Assembly (NCBI RefSeq): GCF_001957125.1
Contig: NZ_MPHJ01000001.1
Coordinates: 1,185,765 to 1,249,764, forward strand
DNA from: Shewanella sp. UCD-KL12
GTDB lineage: Bacteria > Pseudomonadota > Gammaproteobacteria > Enterobacterales > Shewanellaceae
Direction of reading: 5' to 3'
Length of the DNA stretch: 64,000 nucleotides
The notes below the pieces were generated by a model, which made no database searches, was not told where the DNA came from, and saw only the letters and a list, made by a program, of their open reading frames with translations. Position 1 is the stretch's first letter; each line of letters opens with the position of its first letter. Of this stretch, positions 34,422-43,600 are shown one piece after another. A program made the position numbers and the translations under genes.

Positions 34422-34452
34422 AGCGCCACTTTTAAAAGTGGCGCTTTTTTTT
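34422..34452 (+). terminator. Terminator after the acyl-CoA dehydrogenase gene
   Basis: A perfect 12-bp palindromic stem AGCGCCACTTTT / AAAAGTGGCGCT followed by eight T residues. Confidence 0.92.
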
Positions 34453-34537
34453 ATGCGAAAAGTTAACTAGTTGTTGCAATAAAAGCGATGTCCTTCAGGT
34501 CTCAATACTCTCTATCATTGCGAATGGACGCTTTTAA

Positions 34538-36580
34538 ATGTCAGTATTGTTTTCTTTCGGCGTAGGTATAGCTAACAAGCTTAGCTTTAAAAAGAAATTT
34601 ACCTTGCTAGCCATTGCAACACTATTGCCACTATCAATAGGTGCTGCGTATTTAATTGCTCTGCAGCTTCAACAAGTGACTAAGGTCCAAGATGAGCTCA
34701 ATGGTTTATCGTTTGTTGAACAGTTAACGAGTATAGAGCAGCTGGTGGAGCGACTCAGGCTAGCAAGTGTTGAGCAAGAGGGCCAAACAAATACTCATCA
34801 GCAGATGTTATCTGAGCTGCTCGCTCAACTTTCTGCTCAATCAGAGCAGTACTTAATGGTTAGCCCACAGGCAGTGAGATCATTACAGGCTAATATTGTG
34901 TCAAACAGCCGACAACTTTTATCTGATGAGCAAGATGTTAGCCGCTCTGTTCATCAGCTAAATAGGTTTGGCGATCAAATTCAGGATTTAAAAGAAGACA
35001 TAGGTGCTGAGTCAGGTTTGTCATTAGATGCTAAGCCGAGTGGATTTTACCTCTCTGAGCTCTATTTAGTTCGCCTATCTAGTATTAAAGATTTCAGTGA
35101 GAGAGTATCGGCAGTGTCGGCTCAAGTGCTTATAAATGAAGGGTTTACCCAAGACTCATACACACAACTCGTGGCCTTAAATAATCGGTTAGCCGAACTA
35201 TTACAAAGTAGTGAAAAGACGCTCTCTAGGTTGAGTGAACTGCAAAGCGATGAAGTAAGCAACTTACTGATTGCTGACATTGAACAGAGCCATCAAGCGA
35301 CTGCAAACTTTATTCAAACGGTAAATAAAAAGCTGATTGAACCTGATGACTTAGCCATTAATTTCCAACTGTTTAAGCGAGCATCTCAGCAGCTCAATGA
35401 GCAGCTTAAACAGGCTAAGCTGCAAACGTATCAGTTTCTTAAATCACAGTTGATGGCACGTGAAAAGAGCAAGTTGATGACGATGATGTGGTTAATTGGG
35501 ATTGTGGTCATCGTGGTTGTCGGTTCTCTTTATTCTCTTATCGTTATCTATCGAGCCATTGCGACTAATGTTGAACAGATTAAGCTCATTGCCAACCGAG
35601 TTTCAAAGGGGGACTTAAGTCATGATATTAGTTTATCCAATAGTGACTCTGCTAGTGGGGCTAATACTGCCAAAAATGGTGATGAGTTTGCGCAAATTGC
35701 TAATGCGTTTAATGTCATGCTAGTGAGTATCCGCAGTTTGATCACTGAGGTGCAGACGCTAAGTGAGCAAGTTGTGTCAGCCAGTCACGCTATGTTGGAG
35801 GTGACCCAAGATGTCGAGTCTACATTGACGGCGCAGCGTGTTGAAAGTCATGATGTCGCAAGTGCTGTAGGCCAAGTTTTAGTATCAGTAAATAGTGTCG
35901 AAGTGAGTATGGGAGAAGCTACTCAAATTACTGAAAAAGCGCAGCAGGCAGTGATGCAAGGTCAAACCGTTATTTTAGATACGGTTCAAGGAATAGATAA
36001 CATTGCCAAGGAGGTCACTTCCGGTTCTGAGGTGGTTAATCAACTTGCGATTCATACTGGAGAGATTGGCAATGTGGTCGATGTGATCCGCGCTATTGCT
36101 GAGCAAACTAACCTGCTGGCACTCAATGCTGCTATTGAAGCTGCTAGAGCAGGAGAGCAGGGAAGAGGCTTTGCTGTCGTCGCTGACGAAGTCCGGTCAT
36201 TAGCGAGCCGCACGCAAGCATCGACCCAAGAGATCCAATCCATGATTGAACAGGTGCAGACTGGCGTAAAACAGGCTGTTGCGGCAATGGAGTCGGGGAC
36301 ATTTCAGGCAGATAAAGGGGTATTGCAGGCAAAGGAGGTCAGTGCAAGCATGACTCAGCTAACTGCTAATATGCAGCAAATTGTAGGCGTGACCCAAGAG
36401 GTAGCTCATGCTGTCGCTGAGCAGCGTTTAGCGACAACACAAATTGACAACAAAACCCTTACGATAGGCAAAGGCGCTGATGATGCGTTACTCTCTGCAC
36501 AAGGTGCATCTGAGATCTGTGTAAACTTAGCAGTCGATGCCAAGAAGTTGGCTGCGCAGATAGAAGGCTTTAAGCTGTAA
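34538..36580 (+). CDS. Methyl-accepting chemotaxis protein with periplasmic sensor
   Basis: 680 residues. Membrane helix 1 is near residues 20-44, a helical periplasmic ligand domain spans about 45-305, helix 2 is near 312-335, then HAMP (about 336-400) and the methyl-accepting domain. The signalling tip is exact: [20 protein letters not shown] then [17 protein letters not shown]. The receptor would signal through CheA/CheW to the flagella. No double-Cache or 4HB signature could be assigned by eye, so the ligand is unknown. The gene stands alone. Confidence 0.93.
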   Translation: MSVLFSFGVGIANKLSFKKKFTLLAIATLLPLSIGAAYLIALQLQQVTKVQDELNGLSFVEQLTSIEQLVERLRLASVEQEGQTNTHQQMLSELLAQLSAQSEQYLMVSPQAVRSLQANIVSNSRQLLSDEQDVSRSVHQLNRFGDQIQDLKEDIGAESGLSLDAKPSGFYLSELYLVRLSSIKDFSERVSAVSAQVLINEGFTQDSYTQLVALNNRLAELLQSSEKTLSRLSELQSDEVSNLLIADIEQSHQATANFIQTVNKKLIEPDDLAINFQLFKRASQQLNEQLKQAKLQTYQFLKSQLMAREKSKLMTMMWLIGIVVIVVVGSLYSLIVIYRAIATNVEQIKLIANRVSKGDLSHDISLSNSDSASGANTAKNGDEFAQIANAFNVMLVSIRSLITEVQTLSEQVVSASHAMLEVTQDVESTLTAQRVESHDVASAVGQVLVSVNSVEVSMGEATQITEKAQQAVMQGQTVILDTVQGIDNIAKEVTSGSEVVNQLAIHTGEIGNVVDVIRAIAEQTNLLALNAAIEAARAGEQGRGFAVVADEVRSLASRTQASTQEIQSMIEQVQTGVKQAVAAMESGTFQADKGVLQAKEVSASMTQLTANMQQIVGVTQEVAHAVAEQRLATTQIDNKTLTIGKGADDALLSAQGASEICVNLAVDAKKLAAQIEGFKL

Positions 36581-36618
36581 ATAACAGTAAAGCCAATTTG
36601 TACTAAATTAAATTGGAG

Positions 36619-37245
36619 TTACTCCTTCGTAAAGTGCAGGAGTCGGTTATTAGCAGGCATTTGGTGATCGTCAATTAACTTAAGTCCCTGCTTATTAGCA
36701 AGCTGAGTTATCCACTCTATGTCACGTATCGCACTGCTAGGGTCTTGCTGTGCTAGCCAGATATCAAACCTAGCATTACTGTCACTGGTGTAGTCACCAT
36801 TATAATTAAATGGTCCATAAATACATAAGCTGCCACCTGTTTGCAGATGTTTACCTGCACCGGTAAAGAAAGCTTCTACCATCTCTTTAGCCATAATATG
36901 CAGAGTATTAGCGGTAAAAATACCCTCTACTTTCCCCTTAAGTTCATCTAGTGGCCAAGATTGAGTGACATCTAATGTCAATGGGCTTTCAATATTTACG
37001 ATTGGGCTTGCTTCATTAATGTTTGAGGCGTGTTCGATTTGATTGTTTATGCCGTCAATATAGCAAGCTTGATCGCTGGTTTGCCAAGTTAAGTGTGGCA
37101 TAGCTTGAGCAAAATGTACCGCATGTTGACCCGTTCCTGTACCTATCTCTAAAACAAGTTGAGCGTTTGAGAAAACCTCAATGATGACGTTGAGTATTGC
37201 TGACTTGTTGTTTTCACATGATTGTGAGAAGGGGACTAATGACAT
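36619..37245 (-). CDS. DUF938 SAM-dependent methyltransferase-like protein
   Basis: 208 residues. SAM-binding motif LVLEIGTGTGQHAVHFAQ (residues about 31-48), acidic motif WQTSDQ, and the DUF938 end DHQMPANNRLLHF. The family is a class I methyltransferase fold of unknown substrate. Convergent with the preceding chemoreceptor gene. ATG 37245. Confidence 0.88.
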   Translation of the reverse strand: MSLVPFSQSCENNKSAILNVIIEVFSNAQLVLEIGTGTGQHAVHFAQAMPHLTWQTSDQACYIDGINNQIEHASNINEASPIVNIESPLTLDVTQSWPLDELKGKVEGIFTANTLHIMAKEMVEAFFTGAGKHLQTGGSLCIYGPFNYNGDYTSDSNARFDIWLAQQDPSSAIRDIEWITQLANKQGLKLIDDHQMPANNRLLHFTKE

Positions 37246-37459
37246 AAATGTGAACCTTAATGGATTAGATTATTTCGTTACAACAAATTATAAAAAATAG
37301 AAGGTAAAGGGTTAAAAATCTTACTTTATCTTTTGTGAATACTGTACATTGGAAAGTCATAGACAGATAGTGATTTATGTCACTTATTCTAGGCCAGCTT
37401 TAGGTTGCTTTGATACAGAGTGTGGGATTTGGAAACCGCTAAGGGATAGGAACATTATT

Positions 37460-37957
37460 ATGGAGCTGGTAAGTGTTGATAAGGCACATCTACAACAGAT
37501 GATGAGTTGGTTTACAGACCAAAGCGAACTGCAGACTTGGGCGGGACCAGGTTTTAGCTATCCATTCACTGCTGAGAGTTTTAAAAAAGATCTTAATCTT
37601 ACCGAGTTACGCTCATTGTCATTAGTCAACAGCGTAGGCGAATTAGTCGGTTTTGGTCAGTGTTATCTTCGTAATGAAAAGTGCCATTTAGGCCGTTTAG
37701 TCATTGCGCCTGAATGTCGCGGACAACATTGCGGCTCAGGTCGCTTTTTAGGACAAAAATACAGTCATATTTTGATTAGTTTTCTGAGTGAGCTGGGTTG
37801 TCATCATTTAAATGTCCCCAATATGCCAGGCAATGTCTCGCTATTTGTGCTCAGTCATAACTTACCCGCCCTGAACCTATATCTAAACCTTGGCTTTGTA
37901 CAAACTCAATACCCTGAGCCTATAGGTCTAGATGATTGCCTTTATCTGGTTAAATAA
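37460..37957 (+). CDS. GNAT N-acetyltransferase
   Basis: 165 residues from ATG 37460; the frame is open upstream to 37349 but that part is unlike a GNAT start. It has LGRLVIAPECRGQHCGSGRFLGQKY as the acetyl-CoA loop (usually R-G-x-G-x-G/A; here the pattern is degenerate, RGQHCGSG) and SLFVLSHNLPALNLYLNLGF as the C-terminal motif. Only 11 bp separate it from the OsmC gene, so the two are probably co-transcribed. Substrate unknown. Confidence 0.75.
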   Translation: MELVSVDKAHLQQMMSWFTDQSELQTWAGPGFSYPFTAESFKKDLNLTELRSLSLVNSVGELVGFGQCYLRNEKCHLGRLVIAPECRGQHCGSGRFLGQKYSHILISFLSELGCHHLNVPNMPGNVSLFVLSHNLPALNLYLNLGFVQTQYPEPIGLDDCLYLVK

Positions 37958-37968
37958 AGAGGAATAGC

Positions 37969-38439
37969 ATGTCTGAATATTTTGCAAAAGTGACTTGGCG
38001 TAGGCAAGGGTCAGAAAACTTTGTCGATAACCAATATAGCCGTGGTCATGAGTGGATTTTTGATGGCGGCGTTGTGGTGCCAGCCTCATCATCGCCCCAT
38101 ATTGTTCCTCTGCCATTTTCTGTCGAGATCAACGTTGATCCAGAAGAAGCTTTTGTGGCGTCATTATCAAGCTGTCATATGCTGTTTTTTCTCTCGATTG
38201 CCGCTAAGCGTAAGTTTGTCGTCGATGATTATACCGATAATGCCCTTGGAATAATGGGCACGGATGGGGAGGGGAAAATGGCTATGACTCACGTTTTTTT
38301 AAGACCTAGAGTTATTTTTTCTGGGAGTAAGCAACCCACTGATACGCAATTGGAGAAGATGCACCATCAGTCCCATGAGTTATGTTTTATCGCTAACTCA
38401 GTTAAGACTGAAGTGATCACTGAAATTGTGCCGGCATAA
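37969..38439 (+). CDS. OsmC family peroxiredoxin-like protein
   Basis: 156 residues. The two redox cysteines are in SLSSCHMLFFLS and SHELCFIANS, as in OsmC/Ohr proteins. The middle insert (TDGEGKMAMTHVFLRPRVIFSG) is typical of the OsmC branch of unknown specificity rather than Ohr. Such proteins reduce organic hydroperoxides using thiols. ATG 37969 has AAAGAGG upstream. Part of a small gene row with GNAT, CHMI and GFA. Confidence 0.88.
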   Translation: MSEYFAKVTWRRQGSENFVDNQYSRGHEWIFDGGVVVPASSSPHIVPLPFSVEINVDPEEAFVASLSSCHMLFFLSIAAKRKFVVDDYTDNALGIMGTDGEGKMAMTHVFLRPRVIFSGSKQPTDTQLEKMHHQSHELCFIANSVKTEVITEIVPA

Positions 38440-38482
38440 TAGATAGCTTGCGTGTTCAAACCATTAAACTTAGGAGTTGTTC

Positions 38483-38833
38483 GTGCCCCATTGTGTGATT
38501 GAGTGTCCAATTGAACTTAAGTCTGTCGTGGATTTTAATTTACTTGTCTCAGCGGTGCATGAGGCTGCTGTATCATCAAATTTATTTGAACAAGGCGATG
38601 TAAAAGCCAGGCTCAACGTCGCTGAATATTATGTGGTTGGTGGTATTAAAGCGCCCTATGTACATACCTTAGTGCATCTTTTGAGCGGGCGAACTGAAGC
38701 ACAAAAGAAGCGATTAGCCGATTCGGTCACTAAAGCGGTTTGTGAACTGTTACCGAGTGTCAGAATGGTTTCCACAGAGGTGAGAGATATTCCTAAACTT
38801 GCTTATAGTAATCGAGGTGCAATAAGCGGATAA
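38483..38833 (+). CDS. 5-carboxymethyl-2-hydroxymuconate isomerase-like protein (tautomerase superfamily)
   Basis: 116 residues starting at GTG 38483 (TAGGAG site), which puts the catalytic proline at position 2 (MPHCVIECPIE). A TTG six bases upstream would hide that proline and is rejected. The family isomerises a dienol in homoprotocatechuate breakdown (HpaF), but no other hpa genes are present, so the true substrate may differ. Later marks: YYVVGGIKAPYVHTLVHLLSGRT. Confidence 0.82.
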   Translation: MPHCVIECPIELKSVVDFNLLVSAVHEAAVSSNLFEQGDVKARLNVAEYYVVGGIKAPYVHTLVHLLSGRTEAQKKRLADSVTKAVCELLPSVRMVSTEVRDIPKLAYSNRGAISG

Positions 38834-38897
38834 AAGCGTGTATTAATTATCAGTTTTTTTTCAATGGCAAATACCAATCAAAATAATAGGAAATGTG

Positions 38898-39308
38898 ATG
38901 TATCAAGGAAAGTGCTTATGTGGTGAGGTTGAAGTATCAATAAAGGGGAAAATCTCCGATATCATTCATTGTCACTGCTCGTTATGTCGTAAAAATAGCG
39001 GAACGGCATATGCAACTAATGGCTTTGTGAATAGTGAGGATTTTAATGTGGTTAAAGGCTTAGAGAAATTGAGCCAATTTAGCTTCAAACCAGGGCGTAC
39101 TCGCCATTTTTGCCAGCATTGTGGCTCACCTGTATATAGCACTAATAGCGACGATAAGAGCCGAATTCGATTGCGCTTAGGCATTTTAGATACTGCTATT
39201 TTAGAGCGACCTATGTCTCATAACTTTGTGTCTTCAAAAGCTAACTGGGATGATCTCGACGCTGAAATACCTCGATATGATGGACTAGAGCCAAACCGTA
39301 GAGGATAA
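38898..39308 (+). CDS. GFA (glutathione-dependent formaldehyde-activating-like) family protein
   Basis: 136 residues with zinc-binding cysteines CLCGEVEVS, HCHCSLCRKNSG and FCQHCGSPVYS, the full CENP-V/GFA pattern. Most members are zinc proteins of unknown activity; only a few have been tied to formaldehyde. ATG 38898 follows TAGGAA; a GTG three bases earlier is also possible. Confidence 0.88.
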   Translation: MYQGKCLCGEVEVSIKGKISDIIHCHCSLCRKNSGTAYATNGFVNSEDFNVVKGLEKLSQFSFKPGRTRHFCQHCGSPVYSTNSDDKSRIRLRLGILDTAILERPMSHNFVSSKANWDDLDAEIPRYDGLEPNRRG

Positions 39309-39548
39309 AACCGATAATAAGGCTGTAAGACTTAAGCAAAGAGGTTTGCATTAGGTTTTCTATTTGAGGATAAGGAAAAATTCACTTTAATCAGAATAAC
39401 TGTTTTTTACTGCTATAGTTTTAATAACGAGCTGTTGAAATTTTAGGTTCCAGGATAGGGGCTGCAAATTATCAAGATCACAGCATCCTATGAGCCAAGT
39501 GTTGAAGCTAACATTATCTGCTCGTACAGTAAGATACAGGGAAGTAGC

Positions 39549-40397
39549 ATGATTAAATATCGATCCCCAAGCCAGCAAAGCCAATATGTTATCTGGGCGC
39601 TCACCTTCACTATTTTCATTTTTACTACCTTCTGGTCTGTATTGTTTTTTGAATACATTGACCCTGATTCCTATTTATGGAAACAGTTTGAACAAGTTGA
39701 GATTATTGAGCCCCGCTTGGTCGCCGAAGGTGTGTTAGAGCATCTATTTAATGCCGTATTATTCAGCGCTTTTCTGAGTATAAGCATCTATTTTGTACTT
39801 AAGCATTTGTTTATTAAAGTGTCACAAAGAGGGTTGCCTGAGGGGTTTTATACGCAAAACTCTTGGTTGGACGTTGATGATAAGTATTTAGTGTTAATCC
39901 AAGCTGATGAATTAGTATTTTTTAAGTTTGAACGAAAAGTGGCTAAACGGCTGCAAATTGAGTATCAGCATGGTGAAACAATTGATGCGCTGATTGCTTT
40001 AGCCGAACCTCACGAAGTCCAGCGAATTCCCTTTGATGAGATTAACGAACTCGTGAGTGATCATAATTCAGATATCTTTTATGTTAAGCACCACGGAGTG
40101 CGACATAAAGTGGTTTTTATTAATCAAGCAGTCAAAGCTCACGCGCTAGAGTTGGTGCAGCTATTGTTGCCTGAAGAGTTAGCCTACCACCGTAATGAGA
40201 GAACTAAGTTTAAGGCTGCACTTCCATTTTTGACAGCGTTCATCGGTCTCGTCATCTTTGCCATGACGGTTGATATGGTACTCATTCGCTATCTGTTCAG
40301 TCTAACAGCGCTATTTATTGCCATGCCTAAACTGTTTTCTAGCTATATGGATCCCAAAGTGACAGAAACCTGGTCCCACAATGAGGTCAGCACTTAA
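39549..40397 (+). CDS. Membrane protein of unknown function
   Basis: 282 residues. Hydrophobic segments at about 13-33, 64-84, 220-238 and 243-262, with a soluble domain between (residues about 95-215) that reads like a small beta-rich cytoplasmic domain (WLDVDDKYLVLIQADELVFFKFERK). The layout resembles membrane proteins with a PH-like or YcxB-like inner domain, but I cannot assign it firmly. ATG 39549 has AGGGAAG upstream. A bidirectional terminator follows. Confidence 0.6.
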   Translation: MIKYRSPSQQSQYVIWALTFTIFIFTTFWSVLFFEYIDPDSYLWKQFEQVEIIEPRLVAEGVLEHLFNAVLFSAFLSISIYFVLKHLFIKVSQRGLPEGFYTQNSWLDVDDKYLVLIQADELVFFKFERKVAKRLQIEYQHGETIDALIALAEPHEVQRIPFDEINELVSDHNSDIFYVKHHGVRHKVVFINQAVKAHALELVQLLLPEELAYHRNERTKFKAALPFLTAFIGLVIFAMTVDMVLIRYLFSLTALFIAMPKLFSSYMDPKVTETWSHNEVST

Positions 40398-40410
40398 ATT
40401 CATACTAAGT

Positions 40411-40436
40411 AAAAAGGCTCCCTAGGGAGCCTTTTT
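40411..40436. terminator. Bidirectional terminator between convergent genes
   Basis: AAAAAGGCTCC / GGAGCCTTTTT with a 4-nt loop and T-runs in both directions. It serves the 39549 gene and the cpdB-like gene. Confidence 0.88.
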
Positions 40437-40459
40437 ACTTACAAGCATCACCAAGAAAA

Positions 40460-42538
40460 CTACTTAGTGACTGGATCTAAGGTTAAATTGATTTGATATA
40501 CGGCGAAACCTAGTTCATCTACAGACACTTTGGTCATAGTGCGCTGCTTTGTTTCATCGATGAAGGTAGCGGCTTTATCTGTGTTTTGAGTTTCGAAGCG
40601 AATATCCAGCGCGGTGTTCGTATCGATAGTCTTAAAGCTCCAGTTATGGTCGGCTGCGGTATTGACCTGGCCATGTGCTTCAGTTTGAGCCGTAATGTAC
40701 TGAGCAAGTACGTCACGGTTTTCATCTGGTAGCTCAAGGACAACATGCTCAGGGCCTGTTCCTGCAAATTTACCACCAAATGCACGGTAGTTATTTGTGG
40801 CGACAATAAATTCCATAGCGGCAAGATCTTCGCCGGTATGAATCATCCCTTGTGCATCTTCAAAGCTCAGCTCTGTAATACGTTCAGCGTTTTCGTTACC
40901 TTCGACAATCGCACAATCGTTATCAAACTTTGATGGTTGAGTCACATCAATTTGATAAGTCACGCCATCAATCACATCAAAGTTATACGTTCTATGGGTA
41001 TCCCAGTTAATCAAGCTTTGCGGCTCAGTTGAGCTGGCATCAATTTGATTGAATTGATTCGCACTACACTCTAACCAGTCTTTAAGCTCGGCGCCATTGA
41101 GTTTTACCGCAACCATAGTATTTGGGTAGAGGTAAAGGTCAGCAGCATTTTTGTAGGTTAGCTCGCCTTTATCAACCTGTACGTATTGGTCTGCATCGCT
41201 TGGTACTTCATGGCGACCACCGGCTTTAAATGGCGCGGCAGCTGAAAGTACAGGTATATCTTTCAATGAAGGGATACTGGCTATTTGCTGCTTAACTTTG
41301 TCGATTTGTGCATCTGAGACAATCTGAACAGTTGGATCGTCTTGGACTAAGGTTAAGAAGCTATACATGTTGGCAGAACCCACACCAATAGGCTGATCAA
41401 CAAAGTCTAGCGTGCCTAAATGTTCCTGTTCAACGGCATCACGGATAGATTGATCAGCTTCAACGTAGGCATTTTCACCATTTTCGTCAGTCCAAGCTAT
41501 CGGTCTTGCTTCTGATTGAGAACCAACCACAGACCACTTACCGTCTTTAAGCTCGAGCTTAAGATCGACAACACCTAAGTTATCGCCCCAACGCCCAGGC
41601 ATAACAGCTGCAACGCCATTGATTGTTCCTTTTTCGATATCAATATTTTCGATACCGCCATAGTTAGCACCAGGGAACACTGAATGGCTATGACCAAACA
41701 TAATGGCGTCGATACCCTCGACAAGACTCAATGCATAAGTGGCATTTTCAGCTTCAATTTCACCTGGATTCTCAGGAGAACCTATACCTGAATGCGGAAT
41801 GGCGATGATCACATCAGCACCTTCAGCTTTCATCTGAGGGACGAATTTTTCTGCAGTTTTGATAATGTCATCAGCTCTGACTTTGCCTTCAAGATGCTGC
41901 TTATCCCACTGTAAAATTTGTGGTGGAACAAAACCAATGTAACCAATCTTGATGGTGTGCTTGTTACCTTTATTGTCGATAACTTCTTTATCTTGGATCA
42001 GGTATGGCGTGAATAGGTTATCGCCGCGCTGTAGATCGTTCCAACAATCATATGCATCACAATACACATTAGCATTGATATACGGGAAGTCAGCCCCTGA
42101 GATGGCTTGCTCTAAAAAATCTAAGCCGTAGTTAAACTCATGGTTACCTATGTTACCCACAGCATAATCTAACGTGTTCATTGCCTTATAAGCGGGGTGT
42201 GTCTCACCTGCTGCAACGCCCAAATCTTTCTTAAATTGGTCGGCAACATAATCCCCCATAGGGCTACCTTGTAGTAGATCGCCATTATCAACCAGTACGA
42301 AGTTCTCGCTCTCAGTACCGGCCGCTGCAATTAATGTGGCAGTACGGGCTAGACCAATGGTCTTGTCTTCTTGACCACTGTAGTAGTTGAAATCCATGAT
42401 ATTGGTGTGTAGATCAGTGGTTTCTAGGATGCGAAGATCAACCTGCGCGGAAGTGATCATGTCATCATCAGAATTACTACAAGCGGCTAGACCGAGTGTA
42501 GATGCAATTACTACAGCTAAAGCTTTTTTATTAAACAT
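40460..42538 (-). CDS. cpdB: CpdB-like 2',3'-cyclic-nucleotide phosphodiesterase/3'-nucleotidase, lipoprotein (copy A)
   Basis: 692 residues from ATG 42538, chosen by comparison with copy B; an in-frame ATG lies at 42553. The lipoprotein signal (GLAAC) is followed by the metallophosphatase domain: ILETTDLHTNIMDFNYY, NIGNHEFNYGLDFLE, AIPHSGIG and MFGHSHSVFPG. The C-terminal nucleotidase substrate domain has PFKAGGRHEVPSDADQY and YNFDVIDGVTYQIDVT. It frees nucleosides from extracellular nucleotides in the periplasm. It shares most residues with copy B (43601-45652), by eye about three quarters. Confidence 0.93.
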   Translation of the reverse strand: MFNKKALAVVIASTLGLAACSNSDDDMITSAQVDLRILETTDLHTNIMDFNYYSGQEDKTIGLARTATLIAAAGTESENFVLVDNGDLLQGSPMGDYVADQFKKDLGVAAGETHPAYKAMNTLDYAVGNIGNHEFNYGLDFLEQAISGADFPYINANVYCDAYDCWNDLQRGDNLFTPYLIQDKEVIDNKGNKHTIKIGYIGFVPPQILQWDKQHLEGKVRADDIIKTAEKFVPQMKAEGADVIIAIPHSGIGSPENPGEIEAENATYALSLVEGIDAIMFGHSHSVFPGANYGGIENIDIEKGTINGVAAVMPGRWGDNLGVVDLKLELKDGKWSVVGSQSEARPIAWTDENGENAYVEADQSIRDAVEQEHLGTLDFVDQPIGVGSANMYSFLTLVQDDPTVQIVSDAQIDKVKQQIASIPSLKDIPVLSAAAPFKAGGRHEVPSDADQYVQVDKGELTYKNAADLYLYPNTMVAVKLNGAELKDWLECSANQFNQIDASSTEPQSLINWDTHRTYNFDVIDGVTYQIDVTQPSKFDNDCAIVEGNENAERITELSFEDAQGMIHTGEDLAAMEFIVATNNYRAFGGKFAGTGPEHVVLELPDENRDVLAQYITAQTEAHGQVNTAADHNWSFKTIDTNTALDIRFETQNTDKAATFIDETKQRTMTKVSVDELGFAVYQINLTLDPVTK

Positions 42539-42553
42539 ATCCATCATTCTCAT

Positions 42554-42869
42554 TTTATTTAAGACCCCGAAACAGACTCATTGAAAAGTCTTGTCTCATG
42601 TAACTAACGTGATATTTCTTGTGATAGCACTGTAAGCTTGGTCGCAAGTATATGCTCAATGAGTTTCAGAAATGTGATTTAGAGTAAGGCTTTAGTGGAT
42701 TATTTGCGATCTAGGTATTGTTTGCTTGTTATCTGTACGCATGTGTATCACCTCGTTGATACGGGTGTGTTTTTAATGCTGGTTTTGTGTGGGAACAAGT
42801 TGCTGGTGTGAGCAAACATGATAGGCATCTGTGCTTTGCCATTTTATTTACGTTTTATGCCTGCAATAT
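42554..42869. other. Gene-free stretch upstream of cpdB copy A
   Basis: AT-rich, no repeat or gene seen. It should hold the promoter of copy A. It does not resemble the region upstream of copy B (45653-45974), so the two copies may be regulated differently. Confidence 0.45.
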
Positions 42870-42893
42870 AAAGAGCCCTAAAACGGGCGCTTT
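42870..42893 (-). terminator. Terminator after the dcp remnant
   Basis: An imperfect stem (GCGCCC / GGGCTC, one mismatch, extended by AAA/TTT) with a 5-nt loop. It stands 33 bp after the remnant's stop, the position a dcp terminator would have. Confidence 0.6.
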
Positions 42894-42925
42894 ATAAAAT
42901 GACAAAATGATATTTGTGTCAGCAA

Positions 42926-43335
42926 TTACTTAGCAAGTAGTCCACGGCTGCGAAGTAGTGGGTCGATGCCAGCTTCTTTACCACGGAATTGCTTGTATAA
43001 CAGCATAGGATCTTTACTGCCACCTTGAGACAAGGTGTTGTTTCTGAACGCTTCTGCAGTAGATTGATCGAAAATGCCATTCTCTTTAAATGCTTCGAAT
43101 GCATCGGCACCTAAGATATCAGACCAAAGGTAGCTGTAGTAACCAGCTGAATAACCACCTGAGAAGATATGTGAGAAGAACGTACTGCGGTAACGCGGTG
43201 CTATCTCGTTAATCAGTCCCATTTTATTTAATGACTCAGCTTCAAATTTAGCCGCATCTTTCGGGGTGAAATCAGTCACTGTATGCCAGTCTAGATCCAG
43301 TTTTGTTGCAGCCATATATTCAACACTCACAAAAC
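42926..43335 (-). pseudogene. Truncated 3' copy of dcp
   Basis: The last 130 or so codons of dcp, about 95% identical in DNA to 46030-46440. Similarity stops abruptly near 43335, where the intact gene continues with its metal-binding half. The remnant lacks the HEFGH zinc motif and so cannot be an active peptidase. The same frame runs on upstream to about 43411 over unrelated sequence, which would make a 161-residue product, but no signal or known domain is there. The segment nearest the breakpoint is almost identical, suggesting recent copying. Confidence 0.9.
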
Positions 43336-43544
43336 ATTGGATACAAAGGAAATATTGTGTGAATGGTATCAATGCTATGTTGCGTAGGTGTTCTTGGGAA
43401 AAGTGAGTCAAGCAATAGATAGTTAAGTGAAAGCTCTACACATTAGTCGAGACGGACTTTACAGCAATAGTAATAGTTTTGTGTATTAAGTAGCTGAAAC
43501 TAAAGTAGGTGTTACTTTTCAATTCTTGCCTTACTTTCAAATAA

Positions 43545-43564
43545 AAAGGCTCCGAAGAGCCTTT
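43545..43564 (-). terminator. Terminator after cpdB copy B
   Basis: A stem AAAGGCTC / GAGCCTTT with a CGAA loop and, on the minus strand, a following T-run (TTTTTAT). It lies 37 bp after the stop. Confidence 0.85.
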
Positions 43565-43600
43565 ATCTAATTAAATAGCGTTATTTATGAAACGTACATG

